DNA of 64,000 bases from Rheum nobile. Its lineage: Eukaryota > Streptophyta > Magnoliopsida > Caryophyllales > Polygonaceae. Below are positions 11,049 through 21,165 of the stretch, in pieces. Every line of letters starts with the position of its first letter. Position 1 is the stretch's first letter. Under the pieces are notes generated by a model. The model saw nothing but the letters and a program-made list of their open reading frames with translations. It ran no database searches and had not been told where the DNA came from. Location: assembly GCA_027886185.1 (NCBI GenBank), contig WOAB01000011.1:11116001-11180000 (forward strand), given 5' to 3'. The position numbers were made by a program, and so were the translations under genes.

Positions 11049-12350
11049 GTAACACCTCCGACTTATGTTAGAAATGCCACACGCAGTGAGCTCGGCCTTT
11101 AATGTCCAAATCCATCATAGGCTAATGCAAACAATTCCATGTATAAAGATAAATACATTTGTAATACATAAAATATAGCGCAAGACTTTTCAAATAAATA
11201 CTCAACTTTTAATAAAAATTTCCCTTGTAAATTGAGGAGATAAGTTTTACAAGATGATATTAAATTGCATCGGAAGACATCAATTAACTAATAGTTACAG
11301 GACTATGTTATCTAATACTTTCATCGAATACATTATTTTGGAACATTAAACTCTATATTCAAAACAACTTCTAAATGTTCTTTAAAACAAAACGTCAGCT
11401 GCACCCCTTCTTCATTGTTCATTACTTCTAGATAACTTGAAACATGTCAATTGATGTGTTGTATGGGAAGGATGACACCAATCGACCATCCAAGGAAAAA
11501 AAGGATTGTTTTGTCTAATGAAAGACAGTGCAAGGATATTTTATGTGATGTTTTGTGTGGTAATATCTAAGTTACTAGCATCGTTTCTCAAATAAAACCC
11601 GATATTTGATAAGTAACAATAATACTTCCGCTGATGCAAAGGATGGACAAAAGACATGCACTAATAGAATACCCGAAAGGAATGTGGGTACTTTGTGAAG
11701 AAAATATGATTTTATTTGGGAACGTTTTAAATCAACACTCAAATATATAAGAAATCCATTGAATAATCGGGTTTGACCAATCTCACCGCATACGTGTTGT
11801 GCGAATTCAAATGGAAAGTCAACCCAATTAGATTGGAGCAAGAGCAGTTTCAAAGTTGTACTTCTCACACCGGTTCATTAATTATGTGCTTGTAACACTT
11901 ATCTTATTTAATTCCAAAACACCACACCTTATCATAAATCTTTTAACACATTCTCAAAAACTGAGACCAAAACGGGTGACTCATTGTCAACCCAAACATT
12001 GCACTAGCTAGGTGCCCCAGGCACTTCTTATTCAATGATGAAGAAGAAGCAATGCCATGACTGAACGAGTATTAGGGCATTAATCCTCGTAATAACAAAT
12101 TATAAAGAGATCTATACGGCTCGCAAGGTCATAATATCCATGACAACACGACTATAAAGTCCACACATAAACCACACAAGTCCACAACCAGTATCATCAC
12201 TACAACGATAACTACATTAATCACATATAACTATATATATCAATAATAACTAGAAACTTTGATACAATGTTTTTTAAAACACACAATTGTATCCAAACAC
12301 TGAATCGGGTTTTTAAAATTACCTAATTAATTTCAATAAAAATTGTCGAT
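11049..12350 (+). repeat. possible gypsy LTR (solo or truncated)
   Basis: At 11049 the sequence starts TGTAACACCTCCGAC, which resembles the TGTAACACCCCGA starts common in Tekay/Del-type gypsy LTRs. It coincides with the abrupt end of copia gag homology. The following 1.3 kb is AT-rich, non-coding, and contains a second TGTAACAC at about 11891. I cannot find a clean right end or target duplication, so the extent is only indicative. Confidence 0.3.
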
Positions 12351-12697
12351 CAAAAGATGAATTGAAATGACAAGAGCGAACAACCACTTTCCTTTATTAA
12401 ATTCCGTGATGAATCTTGACGAGGCGATTATAGTTGATTTGCTTTCCGAGAGCTTGACTTCTACCCCACGACAACCCGATCGATCGATCTCGGGTCGAAT
12501 TTGGACGCAAAAGCTATTAGGCATCTCTGCCCAATTTATTAAAATGGCTAGGTGGGACCCTCCTTTCTTCAACCAATTGAAAGTTCAATTTGCTTCATCA
12601 CTTTCGATCAACAAGTTATAATGACGCATATCAGAGTTCATCGGCACCTCCAAAGAACTCAAAAACGGCAACAATTGGTGGCGGCATCAACTGGCAG

Positions 12698-13119
12698 TAC
12701 ACCTGTCAACTGGGTCGGGTTGGTCGGGTTTGGGTTCGGGTCATGTCGGGTTCGGGTCAAATCGGGTTCGGGTCGATCGGGTTGGGAAAATTTTCGGGTC
12801 GGGCGGGTTCGGGTTGACCCGACGGGTCGAACATGTCCTTTTTAATGATTATTATTATGATTTTTAACTTTAATAAAATAATTATAATAATATAATTAAT
12901 ATTATATTATTATTTAATAAAGTATATTAAAATATTTAATATAAATGAAATAAAATATACAAAATAAAGGGGACCCGCGAGCTCGAATTTGCGTTCGGTT
13001 CGAGTCGGGTCCTTCAGGTTCGGATCCTTCTTGACCTAGTGACGTTCGGGTCGGGTTCGGATTCGGGTCCTTTCGGGTCGGGTCGAGTTTTCGGGTTGGG
13101 TCGGTTTTTGACAGGCCTA
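12698..13119. mobile_element. hAT-type MITE rich in degenerate TCGGGT repeats
   Basis: The element is 422 bp with imperfect 12-bp terminal inverted repeats: TACACCTGTCAA at the left and TAGGCCTGTCAA when read inward from the right. It is flanked by a perfect 8-bp direct repeat actggcag (12690-12697 and 13120-13127), the length made by hAT transposases. The interior has no transposase. It consists of runs of TCGGGT/TTCGGG-like units on both sides of an AT-rich core. The open frames in it only reflect that low-complexity composition. Confidence 0.8.
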
Positions 13120-13127
13120 ACTGGCAG

Positions 13128-13460
13128 CGACACGAGGCGTCAGTGACGAGCAACCAGTGCGACATGCAACGGTTGGGCACAAACTGAAGAGCCCCACATT
13201 TGTTTTGCCCCTCGATTAGAGCTTCGATCGAGCCCAGTTTTGATGTCTTATTGACGATCGAACGATGTCCAAATAGTGAAAGGCATGTAATGATGGGTTC
13301 GTGGCTGGTGGCGGCGGAGATGGCTACCGGCATTAGAAAAGGGCTCTGTCATTTGTGCAAATAACAGAGGACGACGAGAGAAATTTCGGGTTTGATGATA
13401 GATTTGGGTGCCGAAAATGCCAACAATGGGATCGTATTTATAAGGCTTATCTTGCCCTTA
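13128..13460 (-). other. possible promoter and first exon of an unidentified gene, broken by the MITE
   Basis: Reading the - strand, a TATA-like CTTATAAATACG lies near 13432-13445. It is followed by about 100 bp of leader and an ATG at 13333 with 69 sense codons before the MITE. Bases resume at 12689 in the same frame for 18 more codons. I do not recognise the protein. The region is more GC-rich than its surroundings. It could equally be a transposon-captured fragment; the assignment rests on composition and the TATA position only. Confidence 0.25.
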
Positions 13461-14035
13461 ATGCCAAGAACATGATCGCGCAATCGCCTTGTCAAAGTTG
13501 ATTCGAATCGGGTCGAATCCTTGGGACGATTTTGAATTTTGGATGAGTCAAGAACGTGTCACCTCAAAATTTTGGATGAGTTGGGACGATTTCGGGTTTA
13601 ATCACAATGGAACAAATCAAATTCGTTTGATTCATTCGAATTTGAACTTTGAATCCGAAAACCCTAACCGTGGGTGCAATACAGGGGGGGCTATTCTTCA
13701 ACCGATTTTCCTCTAATTACACACGCCTCTATTATTTGGGTTAATTACAATACTTTGCCCAACTTCCATATTTCGTTGCAAAACGTCCTACTTTAAGTAC
13801 AAAATTATTATAAAGTTTCCCAAAAATTGTTTTATAACCATAGTTCCACTTAACAAACAACTTCCAAATTATATTAATGTAGATTTTTTTCATTTGTATA
13901 GAAATTATCCTAAACTTTATCTTTGGACATAAGTTAATGCCAATTTAAATTATTCTTCTCTAAAAGAAATAAAACAAATATCATAACCTTAATTTTTATC
14001 AATATAAAATTACAATAATACCCTTCTTATTTAAG
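13461..14035. other. no recognisable feature
   Basis: A short direct repeat around 13530-13600 (attttggatgag, twice) is followed by AT-rich DNA up to the SIRE-like gag remnant. No gene is seen. Confidence 0.4.
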
Positions 14036-14039
14036 GAGA

Positions 14040-14425
14040 GTGTTTAAATTCTTTGAGATCCTTGCTCCTCATATTGTTCTACAACGGTCCACTTATCTTT
14101 GGCTAAAGCACATGTCACCACTTTGAGCATGTCCTCATGGCATAGGTCATGGTTGATGTTCATAGAAGCCTTGTAATTCTTTTCGATGCCCTTTTAGTCA
14201 TCTATACCCAAAGGTTCATTCTTGGCCTTTTTGGCGTCAGATGCCTTGAAGTCGCCATCCTTAACGGCCAACCAAACATGGTAGTCATTGCTTTAAACAT
14301 AGTCCGTGAACAAGACCTTCCAAGTGTTATACTCTCTAACTTTGAGGAACAAATGCTTGTTGTTGTCGAGACCAACATCGTAGTTCGTAGAAGAAATCAT
14401 TATTACATGTCAACTGTAAGTACCA
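14040..14425 (-). pseudogene. SIRE-like gag remnant
   Basis: Downstream of the LTR a mutated primer site (TTGATATTAGAG on the - strand, about 14441-14456) is followed by a frame with at least two stops. It encodes a Lys/Asp-rich stretch with NYKASMNINHDLCHEDMLKV. Position and charge pattern fit the N-terminal gag of SIRE-type elements. Sequence similarity is weak, so the call leans on context. Confidence 0.45.
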
Positions 14426-14469
14426 TACAATCTAGAACATCCTACTCTAATATCAATTGCTTAATCGTA

Positions 14470-15376
14470 TGTGTTAGTTCAGGGAACGGTGAAACAGGTC
14501 CCAGGAAGTGAAATATAAAAATAGTTTACGTAACAATGAAGACAAATTTCATAGAGAGAAAACATAATTAACCAACTAGTTGATTAACAAAAAATCTCTA
14601 ACTTAGGTGGTTAGCCTAATTGGATTTCAAACATCTATTTTGTATTATTAATGGATTTCAAGCAAGGATTTCACAATCTATTTCACACAAAGTTCTTAGA
14701 TCTATCCTTAACTCTTAAGCAACATAAGTAAAGCTAACAAGACAAGTAATGACACAACCCTAACATGAAGTACTAACCTCACCCAGAAAGCTCAAGATTG
14801 CACTTTGTCCCGTCTCTTTCTCTTGCTCAAAAAATTGGATTTCATAACTAGACTAAACCCTAGACGCAATGTATATATAGCACTAGGAAATATCTCAATT
14901 CTATCTTGAATTTGGGCAACCACAAGCCTACGTTACAAACATTGTTTTCATCTAATCATATTACCATAAATACAAAACATAATTAAAGTAGTTCCAAAAT
15001 ATAAAGTTTCCTAAAAAGTGATCTAATCAAATATATCCTTCACCAAAAACCTTACAGCCCAAGTCTTCATGAAGATCTTGTTCCAATAATTGATTAATCT
15101 TCTCACAAAGACAAAACTTTATATCTTATCGTTTTGCAACTATGTTCCCTTCGCTGCTTATTGGCTTCGCGATAAACACAACGTAATGACTCAATTACTT
15201 TTTTCCTTTTGTATTTGCACTTCTCGCATTTGTTGACTCGATGTTATTTTTGCTTCCAAGGTTTTCACTGTTCCCTTGCATGCTCTTCAACCTGAAACTC
15301 ATAAGAACAAGTAAGCCATAAAACCCATAGTATTTATCATCATCAAAGCTACAGAAAAAACAATTTCATTCCAACA
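14470..15376 (-). repeat. SIRE-like LTR
   Basis: On the + strand it starts TGTGTTAGTTCAGGGAACGG and ends near CATTCCAACA, as do the other SIRE-like LTRs here (TGTGTTAG at one end, TTCCAATA at the other). Flanking five-base words do not match, consistent with internal sequence on the left. Confidence 0.65.
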
Positions 15377-15879
15377 TTTTGCTCGTCATGTATGTTCAAT
15401 GATCTTGCAATTAATTGTTTTAAACTTTGTATTACTTTTTGTTTTGATTGTTTCATATTCTTTTGGATGTTGTGTTGTTATAAGCCACCAAAATATTGAA
15501 GAATAAAGTTAATAAATTTTCTAACATTGCCCTCAAGGTATAGGCCAAAAACTCATAATTATAAAGATAAGGTTGGTTACTATAAGATTATTTTTTAATA
15601 TCTTTTTATGGTACTTTTAGGGTTTAGTTCTAAAACTAGAGTTCTGAACTTGTGTCGTTCGACATAAGATAAAAAAAACTAAAAAAAAATAACTAATGAA
15701 GGACTAGCGACTAATATAAAACACTAGTTATAAATTAATGTAATAGCATACAAGATGTTATTTTAAACAACTATATAAGTAGGGGACATAGTTTAAACAA
15801 CACCTCATGTAGTTGAGAAGAGTTAAAAAGTAAGACAAATAGTTAAGAATTGTTTCAAATTACTTTCAAACAATGTTTT
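15377..15879. other. AT-rich gap
   Basis: Long A and T runs; no coding or element signal seen on either strand. Confidence 0.4.
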
Positions 15880-16050
15880 TGAAGGTTAAGGTCTAGTTGC
15901 GTTTGCTGAAGTCGTGTATTCAGATGTACATTTGCATTTACATGGGGTCCACAGAGGTAAATACGCATCATCGTCACATAGAGGGATCAAACCAGAGACC
16001 TTTGAGTATAATCCAAAGTTTTCTACCGGTTGAACCATTGTGTGATAGGT
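15880..16050 (-). repeat. tRNA-derived SINE remnant
   Basis: On the - strand, starting near 16048, TGGTTCAACCGGTAGAA resembles a pol III A box. About 35 bp further on, GGTCTCTGGTTTGATCCC resembles a B box. The spacing and the words between them (ACTTTGGATTATACTCAAAG) follow the layout of tRNA-like heads of plant SINEs. The body runs on to an AT-rich end near 15880. Target duplications are unclear. Confidence 0.5.
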
Positions 16051-16078
16051 AATTTTGCCTTATGTTGCATTAACCTAT

Positions 16079-17293
16079 TGATACGCTCTACTTTGTAGTG
16101 CGTAACTAGGAGTTGTTAATGGATTATTAGGTACCATTTGTGTGGGTTTAGGAGACAATTTATGAGAATGGAATTGTAGAGAAGAAGTGGCTTAATGGAG
16201 GATTTTGGTGAAGTAATGAAGCATTAGGAGTATGAAGCCACCAAGTGAAGGCCGCGAGCGCGGAAGAGCAGGTGGAGTCGCAGCAGAGAAAAGTACGGGT
16301 GCAAAAATAATTCCGCGGGCGTGGATTGACGACAATAGCAGTGGAGCAAGACACGACAAAACCGCAGTCGCAAATCCATACGCGGAGCGTTTCAGAATTT
16401 CGTTCGAGATCTTTGTTTTATTTTATTTCCTTTTTATAATTTCCGAGTATTGTTATTTTTAGGAGACTCTCTTTAGTTTAATAGGTTAAGTTCCCTTTAG
16501 GTTTTATCATCTTTCATTCTAGCATCTTTTTGATAACGGCGTTTTAGAAGACTATGAAGAACTAATTTCCATTGTTTCGCCTGACGATTGAAGCCTTCAG
16601 TTGATTTGGTTGTGAGGTTATAAATCTTGTTCTATTTCCTTTGGGTTGTATTAATTTTCTTTGAACTTATCTTTATTGAATCTTTTTGATTTCGCTAGCC
16701 TGCGTAACTAGTTGATGTTAGTAATTTTCTATTGCTAGGATTTGGTTATTTCTGGTTGAAATTCCTTATCTAGAGTAGCAACCACAGCTTACAGGAACTG
16801 GTTGTGAATGTTTATTGTGAAGAGAATTGATTGCATGTTGAATACTGACTGGTTGTTAAGTGTTGCATGTATCCTGCTTAATTCATATGCTTACTGCTGT
16901 TGTTAAATTGAATCTTGATAGTTTCTTGATTGTTTAATAGTTAGTATTTCCAGGGCTGATTGACCTGCTAATATACATAAGATCGGAGGAGGAACAACCA
17001 TAGGATTGAATGAACTTGAGATAATCAATGATCAACCTATCATACTGAAGTGTGGATATCTGTTAGGTGAAGCACCCTCACAATCATATTTACAACAACC
17101 TTAACCATTTCCTGCTTTAATCCATTAGTTATAGAAAACCAAACAACAATCCCCCCTAGTTCCTAGTTGGTAACTTGCTTTCTTACATAGAGATAGATCC
17201 TTTGATTCCCTTGGGTTCGACCCTTACTTGCATGTTATACTTAGTTAGGTTTTTAAGGATTATTTGATAGGCATAACGACTTTAGCCACATCA
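16079..17293 (+). repeat. 5' LTR of the Athila-like element
   Basis: Begins TGATACGCTC and ends GCCACATCA directly before the primer site. It contains GC-rich dyads at 16252-16263 and 16313-16324. It lacks one 20-bp dyad unit present in the 3' LTR. A CTTTCTT-rich, TATA-poor segment follows. Confidence 0.88.
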
Positions 17294-17315
17294 AATTTGG
17301 CACCGTTGCTGGGGA
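17294..17315 (+). promoter_or_regulatory. primer binding site of the Athila-like element
   Basis: TTTGGCACCGTTGCTGGGGA follows the 5' LTR after a single a. It resembles the TGGCGCCGTTGCC primer site of Athila/Tat elements, with two G/C-to-A/T changes. Confidence 0.7.
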
Positions 17316-17337
17316 ATTCAACTTTCTATTTGTTTGT

Positions 17338-18690
17338 TTGTTTGTTTGTTTATCAACTGTTGTGTGGACCTATCTTATGGTCCACACCCGTGCTATTGAC
17401 TCTCCTACTTTAGATCTTGATCCAAAAATTGAGAGGACACTCTCCAGAAACCGTAGAGAAGTGCGTGAGCAACTCGAGATGGCTGACGCAGAGCAAACTT
17501 TGAGGCAGTTGACTGCACCGAATCTAGAGCAGCAGTCGCTTGCTGTGTAGTTTCCAGAGTTGGCTGATGGCGTGAATTTTGAGCTAAAATCTGGGTTGAT
17601 TCATTTACTACCCCACTTCCATGGGATGAGTGAAGAGGACCCCAACAAGCATGTTTCTGAATTTCACGCTATTTGCAGCAGCATGAAACCGAGGAACATC
17701 ACTGAGGACCAAATCAAACTGAGGGCCTTTCCTTTCTCTCTGAAGGATACGGTCAATGATTGGTTCTATTATTTGGCTCCAGGAAGCAAAGATACTTGGG
17801 CAAAGATGAAGAAAGCCTTCCTGGAGAAGTACTTCCCTGCAACGAAACTCAATAGCTTGAAGATGAACATTAGCAATATTGAACAACACGCTACTGAGAC
17901 GTTGTACGAGTACTATGAGAGATTCAAGAGATTGATATACGGTTGTCCATACAACGGTTGTTCTGATCAAGACCTCGTTCTATATCTGTATGGTGGACTT
18001 CTATATCTGTGGTGGTAACATTCTCAACAAGACGCCGGCTGCCGCATTCGAGATATTCTTTGAGCTATCTGAGGGCTCAAGGCAGTTTAGCAAGAGAGCG
18101 AGCTTTCAAGCAGTAAAGGCCGCTGAGTCCCACCCATCATCTTCACTGCAATCTGATGTGAACGAGTTGAAGGAGATGATAAAGAGGTTTATGATGAAAG
18201 GCAACCAACAACAAGTTAAGGCCTGTGGCATCTGCTATGACACGATGCACCCTACTGATGCATGTCCAACACTATAAGAACCCACCGCTGAAGTGAATGC
18301 CATGGGAGATTTCGGACCTCCTAGACCAAGATATGACCCATACTCCAACACTTACAATCCTGGGTGGAGAGATCACCCCAATTTGAGATATGGGAACCAA
18401 CAGTTCAATCAGCGACAACAACAATTTCAGCAGCCTGGAGGTCCACAACAACAATTCCGAGCACCATATGATCCTAGGCCTTAGGGGCAGAGTCCGAGTT
18501 CCTCAATGTCTACTAACGACATGATTAAATCTCTTGCTCAGAGTATGACCACCATAACTCAGACTGTGTCTACAATGCAGAACAATATGGTGCAATTTCA
18601 GCACGAGACCAAGTCTAGCATTCAAAACTTGGAAAATCAGGTGGGGCAGATCTCTCTGGCAGTGAGCAAACTAGAGGTTAGGAACTCCCG
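17338..18690 (+). pseudogene. Athila-like gag, with stops and a frameshift
   Basis: Gag would form the particle around the element RNA. The frame from 17338 is stopped by TAG at 17548. It resumes with FELKSGLIHLLPHF, then KHVSEFHAICSSMKPRNITE, AFPFSLKDTVNDWFYYL, FLEKYFPATKLNSLK and LYEYYERFKRLIYGCPYNGC. This is the retrotransposon gag domain as seen in Athila/Tat elements. Near 17975-18020 an imperfect 21-bp duplication (ttctatatctg, twice) shifts the frame. The remainder (QVKACGICYDTMHPTDACP, a zinc-binding relic, then a Gln-rich stretch and a coiled segment around SMTTITQTVSTMQNNMVQFQ) continues with stops at 18275 and 18482. Confidence 0.82.
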
Positions 18691-18696
18691 TCACAA

Positions 18697-19733
18697 ATGG
18701 AGTTGAATCCGAGAGAGAATATGAGTGCCATTATGCTGAGAAGTGGAACGCAACTGGATGAATTGTTGGAAGCTGCAGACAAAGAACCGCGACCGCGGGT
18801 CCAAAACCGCGACCGCGGTTTGCTGACAGAGGAGGAACTGCAAAAATATGAAATTTCGGAGGATGACAGTGGAAACTTTTCCGCGACCGCGGTTTGCTCC
18901 CTGATGGTTTAGATTTTCCAGACGCAGAACCGCGCCCGTGGAAATCAAACCAAGCCCGCGGTTTTGCTGCTGACGTCCAAGACAACTACGTTCTCCCGGA
19001 TTTCCCTCCATTCAGTTCGTACAAGCCCGTTGCGCCATTCCCTGAGGCTTTGAAGGACACTAGAAGGTCGGAGAACGACAAGGAAATTTTTGAGACCTTA
19101 AGTAACTGTGAGGTAAACATTCCTTTGATAAAATTAATTAAAAGTGTTCCTCGTTATGCTAAATTTCTTAAGGCACTATGTACGCTTAAGAGGAATCAGA
19201 AGTTGAAGGTAAAGAAGAAGGTTCAGGTAAGTGAAAATGTGTCCGCTATGCTTCAGAAGCGATTGTCTAAGAAGTGTAGCGACCCTAGCATGTTTAACAT
19301 TCCTTGTACGATAGGTGACACCAAGTTTGATAAAGCTATGCTAGATTTAGGTGCATCTATTAATGTGTTGCCTTACTCTCTATATGAATCTTTGGAGCTT
19401 GGACCATTGCATGAAACTAGAACAATGATTCAATTAGCTGATATGTCTAATGTATATCCAAAGGGTGTAGTAAAGGATGTTATAGTAAAGGTTGATAATC
19501 TAATTTTTCCTGCTGACCTATTTGTGATGGATATGGGACATGATAAGCATGCAGCCCCTGTGATGTTGGGTAGACCGTTTCTGAAAAAGGCAAACACAAA
19601 AATTGATGTGAGTAGTGGTTCACTCACTATGGAATTTGATGGGTTGAGGGTCGAATACAACATTGATGATGCGAAGAGACATCCTCCTGATTTTGATCCT
19701 AAGTATGCGTTTGATGTGAGTAACCTAAGTTGA
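18697..19733 (+). pseudogene. Athila-like linker and aspartic protease
   Basis: A short frame (18697-18912) carries the dyad repeats as Pro/Arg/Asp-rich codons (AADKEPRPRVQNRDRGL). It shifts to the frame 18894-19733, a 279-codon open stretch. That holds a basic region (KLKVKKKVQVSENV), then the retropepsin-like core with LDLGASINVLPYSLYESL (active site in LDLGAS), IQLADMSNVYPKGVVKD and APVMLGRPFLKKANTKIDV. It ends with TGA at 19731. It would process gag. The open frame suggests the protease decayed later than, or was kept longer than, the gag. No polymerase follows. Confidence 0.8.
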
Positions 19734-20038
19734 TCTGAATGGCACTATGTCGAGCCACGACATTAACCAAGGCGCTGCTCGAGAGGCAACCCGAGGTATG
19801 TAATTCTTTTCATGTCTTTTCTTTTCAAGTTTTGATTATTGTTGTTTCGTTTTAGACTAAAACGCAGGTGGAGTTCGAAGACGGAGTCGCCTCACAACAG
19901 ACGCAAAACCGCGATCGTGGCCCAAAAACCGCGATCGCGGCCCAAAAACCACGACCGCGGTTTGACCACTGTAAGTCCACTTCTCAACAAAAAAACCAAA
20001 AAAAAACCCACGGACGCGAGTGAAAATTGCGATCGCGG
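18787..20038 (+). repeat. GC-rich dyad repeats with 20-bp period
   Basis: The 12-base word CCGCGACCGCGG and close variants (centre AC, AT or GC) occur at 18787, 18807, 18881, 18930, 19909, 19929, 19949 and 20027. Where copies are adjacent (18787/18807 and 19909/19929/19949) the spacing is exactly 20 bp. The outer arms CCGCG and CGCGG are inverted copies of each other. Related words also lie in both LTRs. They stand out sharply from the AT-rich surroundings. Confidence 0.8.
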
Positions 20039-20657
20039 CCCCGCTGCCCAGCTTTATTTCGCTGTTGAGATGATGGAACGCCATGCTTTAGCTGATGAGG
20101 AGGAGCAGCAAGAGGATTTTGCAGATATGTCGGTTGATACTGCTTTCATTGATTATGCATTTTCTGCTGATAGACAACATAGTACAGCAGGCACTTCGAG
20201 GGCTCCTACAGACCCCAGAAGACAATATGGGGAATGGATATCTGAGCTTGATGAGGACGTGCGGATGCTCCGAGATCAGTCGTTGGTGCATTGCTTTTAC
20301 ATCAAGCATTGGGACACCTTTGCTTCACACAAGTGGGAGGCATCTAGGGGACCGGCAACCAATGGGCTTAATTTCATTGCCCCCACCATTGCACCAGAGA
20401 CTCTTGATTCCATGACTTTCCACCACCACGCCAGCCACGATAGCCGAGACGCAGACCACCTCGACATCGGTAGTGGGTATCTTTCTTTCCCCCTAGAGTT
20501 TCATTTTTCGTCTTTCATTACATTGAGGACAATGCAATATTTAAGCATGGGGGAGAGAGTTATACTTGTTGGTCGTTTGTACTACTGTTTTTATTATGAA
20601 AAAAAAATAAAAATAAAAATAAAAAAAAGAAAATCCTGGGCTAAGTCGGAAACCTGA
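19839..20657 (+). CDS. unknown 3' ORF of the Athila-like element (272 codons)
   Basis: This frame lies where an autonomous element would have its pol. Its first 70 codons cover three 20-bp dyad units and are Arg/Lys/Pro-rich. The middle (MMERHALADEEEQQEDFADM, then WISELDEDVRMLRDQ) is acidic and resembles no enzyme. The end is AT-rich and Lys-rich (KIKIKIKKRK), clearly read-through of non-coding DNA. I do not recognise a domain. It may be the N-terminal part of a former larger ORF, or chance. The first Met is not supported by any context. Confidence 0.25.
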   Translation: MLFRFRLKRRWSSKTESPHNRRKTAIVAQKPRSRPKNHDRGLTTVSPLLNKKTKKKPTDASENCDRGPAAQLYFAVEMMERHALADEEEQQEDFADMSVDTAFIDYAFSADRQHSTAGTSRAPTDPRRQYGEWISELDEDVRMLRDQSLVHCFYIKHWDTFASHKWEASRGPATNGLNFIAPTIAPETLDSMTFHHHASHDSRDADHLDIGSGYLSFPLEFHFSSFITLRTMQYLSMGERVILVGRLYYCFYYEKKIKIKIKKRKSWAKSET

Positions 20658-21147
20658 AAAGGCGGCTTAAGCAATAAGCAGGTGGACCGGACCAACATTA
20701 GGCTGTGGTAAAAAGAGGCTGAAGAGCGATGTGAGGACTGGTGAGCTCATTTATGAAAAATGAAATGAGTGACTAGGTGAAAACCCGTAAGGGCGCCTAG
20801 GCAAAATGAGTGAAAAGAAGAGGAGTGATTATTAGGATTCATTCATTCTGGCGTGGTGACATAAGTGGTGGAGTCATAAGGAGGATTCAGGTAGGTCACT
20901 TTGGGAGTTATAAGAAGATAGACTAGAGCTAGGATTAGATGGTCACATTCACTCTATGGTGTTCGGGTTAAGCTTGGGGGAAGTACTCTGCTTTCCTTAA
21001 AGCTTGTGTGTTGTGTTGTTGTGTTAGTACCCTGGAGATTCATGAGTAGGTACAGTTCTTAGTGGATAGTTTTGCTGTGCTTCCTGAGACCTTGGATATT
21101 TCATTGGAGGAGTAGGTTTCTATTAGCTTACTCGAGGACGAGCAAGG

Positions 21148-21165
21148 TTTAAGCAAGGGGGAATT
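21148..21165 (+). promoter_or_regulatory. polypurine tract of the Athila-like element
   Basis: The purine-rich word AAGCAAGGGGGAATT ends exactly at the first TG of the 3' LTR. Confidence 0.75.

Larger units (their letters stand above)
14036..15376 (-). mobile_element. 5' end of a SIRE-like copia (LTR, primer site, gag remnant)
   Basis: On the - strand a 907-bp LTR (15376-14470) is followed by a weak primer site and about 400 bp of gag-like sequence with several stops, ending near 14036. The LTR matches those at 57070-57934 and 59609-60451 in its ends and in the block around 14560-14620 (aaccaactagttgattaac). The rest of the element is missing. Confidence 0.65.

Noticed and set aside
12552..12845. 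Open frames rich in Gly, Val and Arg within the MITE
   Set aside because: They only translate the TCGGGT-like repeats and cross the inserted element's border.
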